A stretch of DNA of 64,000 nucleotides from Lunularia cruciata. Taxonomy: Eukaryota > Streptophyta > Marchantiopsida > Lunulariales > Lunulariaceae. Below, one piece after another: positions 22,371 through 33,134 of the stretch; positions within the stretch are counted from its first letter, which is position 1; the number at the start of each line of letters is the position of its first letter. The stretch spans positions 4,531,001-4,595,000 of the forward strand of contig OX419756.1 of the NCBI GenBank assembly GCA_948567375.1, read 5' to 3'. A program made the position numbers and the translations under genes. The notes beneath the pieces were generated by a model, which worked only from the letters and a program-made list of their open reading frames with translations, had not been told where the DNA came from and did no database searches.

Positions 22371-23249
22371 GCACTTTGGCTGAAAGAAGACTTGTAATAC
22401 TTGTATTACAAGCAAAAAGACTATCCTTATGTATATGGAATCTGGTTATTTATTATATAAACCATGCTTGTAATATTTGAGCCAATAATTTCTATTCTCT
22501 TTTCCATTAAGGATTTTTGGTATGATTTATTATCTTTTTTGATTTTAATTTGGTTTTTTATTCTTGTGGTAATATATATAGTTATAAGTAACAAATTTGA
22601 TTCTGTAACCTATTGTTCTTATGCAATGCTATCTCTAAATTCATTATTTCTTAGAATTTTTGTGATACATACTCTAGTATAAATTTTTTTTAATTAATAT
22701 TTAAGATGTAATTTAATTTATTAATATTTTTATTCTTGAAAAGTAAAACTAAGTATGAACTTTGGTTGATAAAACAAAAATTGAAAAAAATTATTTAGAA
22801 AATGATCAATAGAATGCAAAGAGAAAAAGAAAAAGAAAAAACCTCAAATTTAAATTATTAAATATAACGACATTATCTAAAAAAAATTTAACTTGAAAAA
22901 TTGCTTTTCATAAATGAATAACAAGTTTAGAATTGCAATAATATAGAAACAATTTATACGTGACGTCAAATCCTCTCAAAGCTTTCACTTTCAAGTATCG
23001 ATGTTCCACGTAATTACATACAGTTTAAGAAAATTGCTTTTCATGAAAAGAAAACTATTCATAAATCCTAACGAAATTTTAATATTTTTTTGTCATGATA
23101 CTTGTATTTCATCCCTTCCGAATCCGTTAGTTTCTTTCCGAATTTGTTAGTTTCTTTTCAAGATGGACACCTTTTGATCATTGGTTTTTTTTTTTTCTAA
23201 TTTTCATTTTTTTATCTTTACTTTATAAATACAATTATAAAATTGTATT
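22371..23249. other. AT-rich block, left arm
   Basis: This holds a tandem duplication of about 100 bp (22,277-22,366 and 22,368-22,466, both with CGCACTTTGGCTGAAAGAA), then strongly AT-rich sequence with poly-T runs. A duplicated 18-bp motif (TCCGTTAGTTTCTTTCCG) is near 23,125. It is nearly identical to 27,886-28,735 on the other strand and more diverged from 51,340-52,440. No gene; the 72-codon frame at 22,464 has no recognised function. Confidence 0.7.
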
Positions 23250-23754
23250 GCGCGGGCGAAATAATGCAATTATAATAATATGTTATGATCATTGAAGAGT
23301 CTCTTGTCTAAGTAACTGATCAATCGGCACAGCCATAGCTTTTCGATAATAAGGATTCAGAGCAAGAATGAGAGAACACTCTTTCATCTTAAAAAATTAC
23401 TTAAGACTCAAGTTCATTAAGTTAAGTTTTATATTGCATAACATATTAGCTAAGAAAAATGGAATACCCAGTTAAGATGAAAGAGTGTTCTCTCATTCAA
23501 TAGACATAGAGCTGCGGGCCTCAGCGCCTCAATTGGGTATTCCATTTTTCTTAGCTAATATGTTTTTCTATATAAAACTTAACTTAATGAACTTGAGTCT
23601 TAAGTAATTTTTTAAGACGAAAGAGTGTTCTCTCATTCTTGCTCTGAATCCTTATTATCGAAAAGCTATGGCTGTGCCGATTGATCAGTTACTTAGACAG
23701 GAGACTCTTCAATGGTCATAACATCTAATTATAATTGCATTATTTCGCCCGCGC
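23250..23754. repeat. 221-bp-arm hairpin at the palindrome centre
   Basis: Arm 1 is 23,250-23,470 (GCGCGGGCGAAATAATG at its outer end) and arm 2 is 23,534-23,754, its reverse complement, with a 63-bp spacer. I count roughly 10-12 mismatches, about 95% identity. One arm plus spacer is also found, unpaired, at about 56,275-56,520 upstream of terpene synthase copy 2. The second arm here was therefore created by an inverted duplication of that promoter-side sequence. A transcript would fold into a long double-stranded RNA. Confidence 0.93.
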
Positions 23755-24619
23755 ATTATTTCGTCAAAAGCTAGATTAGATCGAGCAATAAGATCACCTG
23801 CACGCAGTTCTTTCATCTATACATAGTAGTAATTATGCACGCACTTCTTTCATCTATATATAGTAGTAACTATTCTTCAATGAAGTGATAGGAGGTAAAT
23901 TAAGGTAAATTAAGACCTGCGGGGAGGTAAATTAAAATTTAGACACGTTAGCAATCTGCAATATAAAAGTGATTTCCAAGTCTACTCCTGATTATTGACA
24001 TATAAAGAAATACGAATATTTATTTGTAGGGAATAAATATTCCACGCTCTCTTTTCGAATTTCCACTCCCAATATATACAGCGAAATAATCATTCCATCC
24101 TCTCGAATTGCGTGGGGAGAGTAAGGATGAACGTTCTAATGGCACACTTTTAATTCAACTCCGACTCTACCGCGCCTACCATCATCAAGATCATTAGAGA
24201 AATATTCTGTGGACAAGCACTTTATTTGCAGACCCCCACCAAATGTTAAGGGGAATGGGAACGGTTGTTTCCGGCGCGTGACATTAGATTTCACGAACGA
24301 CGGAGATGGGTGGCTTTGGATCCGACGGCCACCCATCCGAATCCGAGACCACCCTAGAATGGAAATGAGTGTAGAAGTATGAATTCCCTATTTGTATTGT
24401 TAAAAACAAAATAATATCTTATTGTTAACAAACAATAAGATATTCAAGCAACTTCGGTAGCCCGTGCGTTACAAAAACTTATATAAGAGGTCATCACAGA
24501 GCACGTATTATATTATCTCAATCTCGCTACATCGAGGCAGCCACTCTTGTTTTGCGGACTTGCAAACCTGTCACACTCGGATATCCAATCCAGATCAGAA
24601 TCCCAGTTCCCTCACAGAA
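23755..24619 (+). promoter_or_regulatory. Upstream region of terpene synthase copy 1
   Basis: There is a TATA-like box TTATATAAG at 24,479-24,487, about 135 bp before the ATG. A perfect 14-bp stem with a 4-nt loop lies at 24,413-24,444 (AATATCTTATTGTT and its complement). The region 23,900-24,360 is homologous to 55,720-56,160 upstream of copy 2, so the promoter was duplicated with the gene. A repeat D piece present upstream of copy 2 (55,590-55,690) is absent here. Confidence 0.5.
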
Positions 24620-26758
24620 ATGCAGGGAAGAACGATGACCTTTACCGGAAGGAGAGAGTTCGAAAGGGGAACGGGTAATTCAACTGGTCACGATGGGATT
24701 TCTAGTGATCCACATTTCCGTGCTAGCGTTAATGGTGGACACTCCCAAAATCCGATTGAAAAAGTTAGCCAGGATCCACAGTCAGCGCTTTCCCACGATG
24801 CAGTCTCACCAGAGCAGTATCCACCTCCGGAGTTTACCATCCCGTACGCAGATGAACTCCCACATCCACTTACGCAGAAGATTCGAGAAGAAACTGTCAA
24901 GTGGGCGGAAAGTCATGAATAAAAAATAAAAATCGGTGATGTGTTGTTTGCTGAGGTCGCCGAGGGTCGAACGACCGATGTCGTTGCGTTCTCAATGGGG
25001 TACTTTGAAGAAGAAATGTCGTTCCGTTCAGCAAACAGACAGATAGTTGCAGCTTTTTGTTTCGACGATGCAGTGGAAGACAAAAGGTCATCGATCTACG
25101 GTGACGCGGACGCGGCATGGGCATTGGTGCTAGAGTTCGCCAAGATACTCTTATTTCACTTTCCTAAGTATCCGGTTTTACGTGCATCTTTGCAAGAGCT
25201 ACTGTTCGACCATGCTTCCAATGAACGAGATCTTGCTGATGTTCAAACATTTGACGAAAGGCTGGCTGAAGCCAGACGCCACTCGTGTACGTAAATCTAA
25301 ACTTTGAGGAAGGCATACAGAGATTGATGTCTTCAAGACCTATATCTGGCATGGTATGCCATCTGGAATTTCTTACAACATTCGCGCAGCTGCCATAGTT
25401 AATGGTATACAGTGTTTTGTGTGAGAACAGACATTCGGCTGAGCATTACTGTAGTCTACAGTGTGTGAGAAGTTCAAGAAGATGTTTTCCATTGTTGATG
25501 TGGTGGCGGTGGATCAGATATCAGCTGATAAAGTACCTATAGTTATGCCATTTTCATAACCGCGTACTCGCCATTTGTTGCAGTCGAGGATCTGCAGCTC
25601 ACACCTCTTGGAAGAGCCCTGCGCGATTTGTGGAATGACACTCTTCAATCTCCAGTGTCACACGACGGAAAGGCCAAAATGGCCAACAGTAACCTCCGAT
25701 ACATCCTGGCAAACTATCTTGAAATGATAGTAAAAACAACGAGAGGAGATGAAATCTTAAGCATAGAAGAGTACACTCGCCTTCGTCGTATGACTGTCGG
25801 GGTCGAACCGTTTCTGGTAAGGCCTTTTGTTCTCGTTTGTTCAAAATATGAAAAAATAAACTTTGAGTCAAATAGATGTGTAGATAACTCCGGGGTGTCG
25901 TGTCTAGTAGCTGTAAATGAAGAGCAAACTATCAGATTTCCTAACTCACTCCAACGAACATTTGTATTTCATGATATCTTTAAGACCTCCTAAACTAAAT
26001 ATAAATATAAAAAGACAGGAAAGAATATGGAAATATTGTGGAATTTCACGAAACATCTGTGAATAAAAGTCTGTTATTACCGTTTAGTGGGCCAAACGCA
26101 CATAGGTATCAATTGCTTTTCTTGAATAGTGACTATGTTCGTATACTCCTGAAGGTCTACGCAGAGAGGAGAATCTGCTATCTCGGATTACCAGCTTTAC
26201 CGTACAGTTTGTTATTCAGCCCTCAGATGGATGCCCTTTTGTATGCCACAAGTGATGCCGTGGCCTGGCATAACGACGCGTCATCCTTTTACAAGGTAAT
26301 AGATCGGCGCCTTCTAATTTGATCACCTCGAGCTTTGTCTGCTTTTCCTATGCTTCCGCTGATCATGATTAAATCTGGATCCTTGATTTCAGAAACATCA
26401 ATTAACCCTTGAGCTTCCCTGGAAATTGGATCTGCGCTCACAGGAATGTATTAAAAACAAAAGTCCTCTGAACGTGGTATACTTGATCATGCACCATCGG
26501 AAGTGCTCCTACACCGAAGCCATTGGGCATACTCTCATAATGCTTCACGATGCGATCAAGGATGTTGAGAGAGCAGTATCAGACTTGAAGTCTCTTGTTT
26601 CTTCCAAGTTCCATCCTGCAGTATCAGACTTGAAGTCTCTTGTTTCTTCCAAGTTCCATCCTGCAGTGGACGAGTACGCCCGAATATGTAGGGGTTGGAT
26701 CTCTGGAACAGTCAAGTGGCACAATGAATCCGCTCGGTACAAGAAAATATCAGATTAG
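24620..26758 (+). pseudogene. Terpene synthase, microbial-like (MTPSL), copy 1, disabled
   Basis: Class I terpene synthases cyclise prenyl diphosphates using Mg2+ held by a DDxxD/E and an NSE motif. Exon 1 (24,620 to about 25,294) has HPLTQKIREETVKWAESH and FCFDDAVED; a TAA near 24,920, caused by a one-base loss, stops it. Exon 2 (25,584-25,816) has GRALRDLWND and EEYTRLRRMTVGVEPFL. Exon 3 (26,155-26,295) has AVAWHNDASSFYK. Exon 4 (26,393-26,758) ends RGWISGTVKWHNESARYKK. Introns are bounded by GT..AG and phases agree for exons 2-4. The exon 1-2 join is unresolved. Exon 4 carries a 45-bp tandem duplication (26,573-26,617 and 26,618-26,662). About 90% identical to copy 2. Confidence 0.88.
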
Positions 26759-27885
26759 ATTTGCAAATTCGGAGAATTAACAGACTTGAAACCGAGGTAC
26801 ACTGCCTGCGACTGACTTTACAATGTCACCACGCGGCCAACCAATGCCCTTAAGATATAGAAATAAAACTCTTTGTGGTGGATTCTCCGCGTGGCGACCG
26901 GACAGGTAAACAGGTAAAAGCTGTTCAGATGAAGGTTCCAGTCTGCTCGGGAAGACGTCGAGTATGCTATTAGAATAGAGTCTGGGGCGGCTAGAAAACT
27001 CCCAACTCTTTTGGCTATCATTTATTGCTCCATACATTCTATAAAATATATGTCGAATAAAGAATCCCGGTAAATTATCTGCACTCTATCCGAGCTTCGA
27101 TATAAGGAGCGTGATAATTACCCGAAGTATCGAGCGAAGTGAGGGAGCTCGAGAGCGTTTCGGATATGCATATCATCTGCATCTGATTACGTCGTCCAAG
27201 GAACAGTGGCTTGTTTGATTCCAATTAAATCAGATAACAAAATCAGCGCAATTATCTAAGAATTTGCTACCAAGGAAAACCAAGTCTTCTGGAATGTCAG
27301 AGCGTGACTTGCTTCCACATGCGCGGCTGGTGTCACTCTTGACATTCTTTCCAAATCGATGTCTACATATTATCTGAGGCGCATCTGGGATATGCGCACG
27401 AAGCAAACGAACTAGTGGATGGAGTCCAGAATTTGAGAAAACCTTTTCATAATCAGTAAAGTAATATTTTAATTTTCCAAGCAAGATTCACAAACTTTTA
27501 TTAAAGAATCTATAAATATCCGGTAAGTGTCAAACTATTGAGAAAAATGTTGTACAGAGACAAGATAATGAATGGCGTCGGTTTTTTATTTTATTTTATA
27601 TGTTTAAATATTTATATATAATTTAAACAAATCTCATATATTTAGAGAATTGGATGTAATTAATATTTTAGATAATTCATTTCATATTTATTTATTTCAT
27701 ATTTATTGGAAATAATATATTTAATAAAAAAATCAACTCGAGTTGGGATAACTAAGTGAATATAGGACAAAGATTTATTAACTATATTTACTAAATTCTG
27801 TGTTTAAATATTAGAAATAAAATTACAAAAATTAGTGTAATAAAATTTAATTTATATGTTACAAATTTTGAATCATATAATGGTT
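26759..27885. other. 3' flank of terpene synthase copy 1
   Basis: It is homologous to 52,140-53,243 downstream of copy 2. Minus-strand frames at 26,777-27,037 and 27,230-27,484 have counterparts in copy 2 (52,968-53,225 and 52,573-52,794). Both pairs contain frame-changing differences, so I read them as chance frames or remains of an unidentified gene. From 27,560 the sequence becomes very AT-rich. Confidence 0.5.
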
Positions 27886-28735
27886 TATAATTGTATTTAT
27901 AAAAAAAAGAAAAAAAAAAAAAAAAAAACCAATGATCAAAAGGTGTCCTATCTTGAAAAGAAACTAACAAATTCGGAAAGAAACTAACGGATTCGGAAGG
28001 GATGAAATACAAGTATCATGACAAAAAAATATTAAAATTTCGTTAGGATTTATGAATAGTTTTCTTTTCATGAAAAGCAATTTTCTTAAACTGTATGTAA
28101 TTACGTGGAACATCGATACTTGAAAGTGAAAGCTTTGAGAGGATTTGACGTCACGTATAAATTGTTTCTATATTATTGCAATTCTAAACTTGTTATTCAT
28201 TTATGAAAAGCAATTTTTCAAGTTAAATTTTTTTTAGATAATGTCGTTATATTTAATAATTTAAATTTGAGGTTTTTTCTTTTTCTTTTTCTCTTTGCAT
28301 TCTATTGATCATTTTCTAAATAATTTTTTTCAATTTTTGTTTTATCAACCAAAGTTCATACTTAGTTTTACTTTTCAAGAATAAAAATATTAATAAATTA
28401 AATTACATCTTAAATATTAATTAAAAAAAATTTATACTAGAGTATGTATCACAAAAATTCTAAGAAATAATGAATTTAGAGATAGCATTGCATAAGAACA
28501 ATAGGTTACAGAATCAAATTTGTTACTTATAACTATATATATTACCACAAGAATAAAAAACCAAATTAAAATCAAAAAAGATAATAAATCATACCAAAAA
28601 TCCTTAATGGAAAAGAGAATAGAAATTATTGGCTCAAATATTACAAGCATGGTTTATATAATAAATAACCAGATTCCATATACATAAGGATAGTCTTTTT
28701 GCTTGTAATACAAGTATTACAAGTCTTCTTTCAGC
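27886..28735. other. AT-rich block, right arm
   Basis: This is the near-identical reverse complement of 22,371-23,243, with a longer A-run at 27,900-27,928. It includes the mirrored 100-bp tandem duplication (about 28,648-28,830). No gene seen. Confidence 0.7.
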
Positions 28736-29120
28736 CAAAGTGCGAGCATTGGTTTATATAATAGATAACCAGATTCCATATACATAAAGATGGTCTCTTT
28801 GCTTGTGATACAAGTGTTCTTTCAGCCAAAGTGCGAATTTGTCCATGCACTCTTCTTCGCAAGTCGTTCCCTCCAACTTCTAAGCCTAAAGCTTCAGACC
28901 ATGGATCTTCGTCTTTAGAGCTTTCCCTTATGCTTCCTCCTTCAGCATGTACACAAATTGGTCTCACACTTCTTCCAATTGCTGAATGGTCTTCAGCTTT
29001 GATTCTCCAAGTGCTCGTTCTTTGCTCTCAACTCCTCCAACATCATTCATGAATTTGGGTTCTCTTTGTTTCCTTCTCCATTTCCTTGTGCAATCGCGTT
29101 GCCAGAATATTTAGGAGAAC
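28736..29120 (-). pseudogene. Coiled-coil-coding fragment (right arm)
   Basis: The minus-strand mirror of 22,020-22,370; open frames on both strands are identical to the left arm (73 and 78 codons). The same stops are present, so the decay predates the palindrome or has been homogenised. Confidence 0.55.
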
Positions 29121-29219
29121 GAATCCTAAAACCGTCTAAGCCGTGAACCCTACACCTCACAGCAGAGAATATCCGGACGAGTGAAGTCTGAAACTCTCGT
29201 CTCTTCACCGTCAGTACCT

Positions 29220-30040
29220 GTCGTCTGCCTTAAGGTTGTCGTCGAGACTGAAATTGTATAGGAAACCTGAACAACCCCCACCATCAACACTTAACTGGAG
29301 CATCTTCGGATGTCCTTCTCGTCCTTCATCTTGCTGAATTTCTCTCAATCAATCTCTACAAACATAACCAAGCCATGACAAGACAGTACAGGATTTACAG
29401 GATCAGTACAGTACAGGATTTACAGTACAGGATCAACAATAGTACAGAAGTAAATTCAGCAAGAAGAAAGTTTAGTAAGAACCATCTTTAACTGTCTTGG
29501 GTTTAGGAATTTTATGTTTTGAATTACCAACTCAAAGAAACACATGTCATCTTTGAGCCTTGACTCATATCAAGGCTATAAGACGAACATGCTAACTCTA
29601 ACCATTCTCCCATCCTATATCACAGACTGTTAAGCATATGGACGTACATTCCAGAAGTAAGAGTGAGATACCTAGATACAACTTTCAGTGATGATGATCC
29701 CTTCATTTGATGAGTCAGAAACCTCAGCAGCTGCTGTGGACATGGATAGCTGTGACCACCTTGGCCTTCTAGAGAATTCCTGATTTGAGCGCTCATGCCG
29801 TCCAGTTGTTGAGAATCTTGGCAGAATACCAGAACATTTAACTTGAAACTCCCATCTTACATCCACAAAGTTCACCTTGCTTATTTGCAGGATTGATCCT
29901 GCTGCAGCAGTCCCATTACTAGTCCCCTCCATAATTCCCAGAATTTCCCAAGCACTACTCCGCTTTAACCCCGCTTCTATGAATTGACGTGAATTTTGTG
30001 CAAGCTTGCGCAGCACCGCTCCCCTCCACATTGCCTCCAT
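29220..30040 (-). pseudogene. ISCA2-like pseudogene, exons 1-2 (right arm)
   Basis: The minus-strand partner of 21,119-21,896. Exon 1 (from 30,040) differs at about 7 of 122 residues, and its last codon before the donor is TAG instead of AAG (ESCI then stop). The TTGA duplication in exon 2 is shared with the left arm. The intron here has an extra repeat of ACAGGATTTACAG / CAGTACAG units at 29,385-29,435, absent on the left. Confidence 0.83.
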
Positions 30041-30589
30041 AAATTAAGCAATTGATGACGCACTCTTTCACGGCTTCATATCACAAGTGACCTCAAACCT
30101 GCAGTAACGGACGGGACAGATTATTGCCCGTACGCAACCACCGAAAATAATTGACTTCGAATTCTCACAGCTAGAGAAACCTCACCACAAGTTGATCTTT
30201 CCACGACTGAGGTTCTGTCTCATAGAGTGTGATCGTAGTTGAGACCTTCTAGTGGGTACACTTCTCTCATGAGGAAACTTCCCACGAAGTTCAATCTCAT
30301 ATCGATCGAAAACGGTTTAGGATGTGACACTAATTAAGAACTCTAGTGGGTCCACTTCTTTGATATGGAGGATGGCGACAAGTTAGAGGTACAATTCAAG
30401 TACAGTACAATGTTGACAAAATGTTTCGTGAGGCCTTCCACACGGTCGCAATGTATTGGAGCAAGCAGATCTTTGGTCATCCATTAACGCACCATATTGG
30501 AATCAGATCTTACAGCATACTGCTGTTGGAATCAGATCATACAGCATACTTCTGTTGTCATGATGGAAGAAAAGGATAATCTAATCACA

Positions 30590-31125
30590 TACTAGAACCC
30601 TTTGGTTGTTCAAGGAGAAGGACATCCATAAGAAGGAGAGAAGGCGACCCCATAGAACACAGGAAGGAGGGGAAGAACCTATCGAGCCCATACAAGGGAG
30701 AGACCAAGAGTAAAATGGGGTTAGATCCCAATAGTATTGATTTGAGAAATTTGCCCTACCGCAAAACCAAGTGGGGCAAGTTATAAGGTCTACAAACTAA
30801 GGGAGTAACCGAAGAGACGTACCCTAAAGTGATATCAATGGAGCATCTTAAGAAACATCACCTATAGTGATTGCTCTCTTATGGACCGAATAAGGCCAGT
30901 CACAAGAAAGAGCATTAACTATAATCAAGACGAAAGTGCAATCACAAGAAAGAGCAGTAACTATAATTAAGAGAAAAGTGCAATCGCTTAGAAAACGCAA
31001 ATGATTGGAAAATTGCACAAGCCATACAAGGGTGAGACAAAATAGCTAAAATGGGGCTAAGCCCCAATGGAGTGGATTTGAGAAATTTGCCCTATTGCAC
31101 TTAAGATATCTGAGCTATGCAAGAT
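30590..31125. repeat. Repeat D pair (right arm)
   Basis: Mirror of 19,917-20,460. It contains AAATGGGGCTAAGCCCCAAT, a small self-complementary motif, and GCCATACAAGGGTGAGAC. A further short duplication of the CAATCACAAGAAAGAGCA type lies at about 30,895-30,960. No coding recognised. Confidence 0.6.
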
Positions 31126-31571
31126 TGTAATACCCATTTGTACACATGTGTGATATTGTGATATTTAATATGGTCTTACAAGTACTTGAGAGATATTATT
31201 TATATAAAGATAAAAGATAGTTCTACATTAGTCATTAGTCATGAGTCATGATTAACTAAAGTTAGAATATGGATATTCCTTTAGAATTTTCAGTCTTTTA
31301 ATTGAGTAACTTGAGTTACTCAGGTAATTGGTAACTTTGGTGTATAATTATTTCACAAGTATATAAACTAGGGGTGAGGAGTTATTCATCATCTTTTAAT
31401 TTACAATTATCTTTCGCTCATTGAGTTCTCTAGTGAGCAATGTCTTGAGTCTTGGAATGTTAGCCTTGGAGTAGTATGATGGAGTTGGGGTTCTTTGCCT
31501 TCTTAGTCCATGGTGCACTATCACAATAGCCATTAGAGGTTCATCCTGAGTGAGAGATAGGCCGGCACACA
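31126..31571 (+). repeat. Family C LTR, right arm copy (5' LTR of element F)
   Basis: 446 bp, starts TGTAATACCC and ends CCGGCACACA. The following bases TTTTTATCATG may be a degraded Met-tRNA primer site. It lacks the same central segment as its left-arm mirror, so the deletion preceded the palindrome. Confidence 0.72.
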
Positions 31572-32451
31572 TTTTTATCATGTTTCCAAGACCTCTCTTG
31601 AAGGCAAGATAATGTTTCACGTACAATCTATATTAAAAAAAAGGAGGCTATGAGCGCTCATTTGGAAAGAACATTAGGGGAAAAAAGAGCTCAACTTATA
31701 TTAGAAAACCAAAACCCATTTGTTTATCATGTAGTTCATAATGATATCTTTGAGGTGATATTGTATATCTTGTACACATGAGAGGATTTGAAAAGATTGT
31801 ATGAGGTGGATTGGAGATTTTGGTGATTACAATGATTTTAGGCAAAATCTCAAGTTTGAGATCTAGATTTGGAATCTCTATACATGATAGTTTGGTTTAT
31901 CCTTTAGTTAGCACACCTAAAATTATTGTGAGAGCTAGTACAAGCAATGAGCCAGAAATTTTGAAACTTGATAGGGTAAACTGCTCCCAAAACTACATGC
32001 TATGTGGAAATTTGTATAGAGTTTGCCATTTTTTCAATTTTAAAAATGGATTTTTATGAAACTTTCCAAGAAAATTCAATGTATAAAATTCTACCTTTTT
32101 GGCTTAGGATTAGAGAGAGATCATTTTTGCACATAAGTTATGAGTTTTTAAAGTAAGGGGATGGTTTTAGAAAAAATCTGAAATATATATGTTGAATAGA
32201 CAGGTGCCTAGGCAAAATACCTAAATGAAAAGATTTGAAGTTTTGCAAGGAAGAATGCCTTGGAGTTGTAATCAAGTATGAAAAGTTTCAAAAGAGTATG
32301 ACTAACAATATGAGAGAATTTAGTGACATTATGAGGAGGGGTGAATTATGGGGAGTTGAGATCTCATGCATGAGGAGTGTGAGAATAACAAAAAGTATGT
32401 TTGAGTGTTTTGATTCATCTTGAGAACATGGACGATTACCAAGAGTTATAG
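31572..32451 (+). other. Element F leader region (right arm)
   Basis: The region between the family C LTR and the zinc-motif ORF contains small frames (31,811-32,059 and 32,235-32,423) conserved in part in the left arm. None resembles a known protein. Confidence 0.45.
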
Positions 32452-32865
32452 TTGAAGCTATGTAAGGTTCTCCAAGGGTTTAAGGTGATTGTAATGGTGG
32501 ATTTGAGAAAAAGAGAGTTTAGAATAGAATTTGAAGAGAGTGTTGAGAGGGTCCAAAAATATACACCACTTGGAGGAAAGAGTGAGTCTAAGTGCTTTTT
32601 ATGTGGAGAGAAGAGATATAAGGTAAATTCATGTTCATTGATCTTCAAAAGCAACAGATTGAGGGAAAGGAGAGGCTTACTTGACTTGGATTTGCATGTT
32701 GGACCTTCTTCACCAAGATTGGGAGGAAGAAGATCTAAGACCAAGGAGTTGTGTGAGATTTGTGGAGTGGAAAGACTTCCAAAAGGATATAATTGTAATG
32801 GAGTAATTGCACTTTTGGAGACTTTGGTGAAGGATCTGGGAGAGAGTCTTAGTATAGCTACATAA
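32452..32865 (+). CDS. Leader ORF with two Cys-pair motifs, unknown function (element F)
   Basis: An intact 137-codon frame ahead of the element F gag on the same strand. I do not recognise the protein. Two Cys clusters are visible: CFLCGEKRYKVNSC (about residues 43-56) and, near residues 100-115, CEICGVERLPKGYNC; each has a CxxC plus a third Cys, suggestive of zinc binding, separated by a basic stretch (KSNRLRERRG). The left-arm homologue (18,281-18,517) is frameshifted. The start may lie further upstream because a related frame continues before a stop near 32,448. It may be a leader protein of an LTR element, or a captured host fragment. Confidence 0.5.
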   Translation: MKLCKVLQGFKVIVMVDLRKREFRIEFEESVERVQKYTPLGGKSESKCFLCGEKRYKVNSCSLIFKSNRLRERRGLLDLDLHVGPSSPRLGGRRSKTKELCEICGVERLPKGYNCNGVIALLETLVKDLGESLSIAT

Positions 32866-33134
32866 ATACTACCAACTTCATAAACTAGCTCTCAAGATTA
32901 GTGATGGAGATAATCTTTCAACTTATGGATAAACTATCCATGAGGGTTCGATTAATATGCATGAGGCTTTGATGTTGCTTTAGAAATCCTGGAGCAATCT
33001 GAACTTTTTTTGTTCTCTAGGGTGGATTACTCTCAAATGGTGTTAGTCATGCACATACTCTATTAGTTATAAAGTGGGGGAAAAGTAAAGAAAAAGAAGA
33101 TTGACAGAAAAGAGAAAGGTAGTGAGGGGCTAAG

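Larger units (their letters stand above)
1..23470. repeat. Left arm of the giant palindrome IR1 (open at window start)
   Basis: Read as reverse complement, this arm follows the same order of sequences as 23,534-37,596: half hairpin, AT-rich block, coiled-coil fragment, ISCA2-like pseudogene, repeat D, family C LTR, leader ORF, gag, repeat D, family A LTR, gag, RT. Examples are 22,464-22,682 versus 28,432-28,650 (72 identical codons) and 10,118-10,360 versus 34,758-35,000 (80 codons, about 80% identical). Two retroelements (586-7,889 and 11,671-17,315) are insertions found only here. The terpene synthase present in the other arm is absent here: base 23,243 abuts the hairpin at 23,250. Confidence 0.9.

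Noticed and set aside
22464..22682. 72-codon hydrophobic frame in the AT-rich block, identical at 28,432-28,650
   Set aside because: Identity follows from the palindrome, and hydrophobicity from T-rich DNA; the diverged third copy near 51,460-51,620 does not keep the frame.
23250..23754. Interpreting the hairpin as a DNA-transposon foldback/MITE
   Set aside because: One arm and the spacer also occur unpaired upstream of terpene synthase copy 2, and no target duplication was seen; an inverted duplication fits better.
24688..24900. Minus-strand frame over terpene synthase exon 1
   Set aside because: Shadow of the exon 1 coding frame.
27900..27928. A-rich run as a retrogene poly(A) tail
   Set aside because: The mirrored left arm and unit 2 show it to be part of a longer AT-rich block, and the adjacent terpene synthase has introns.
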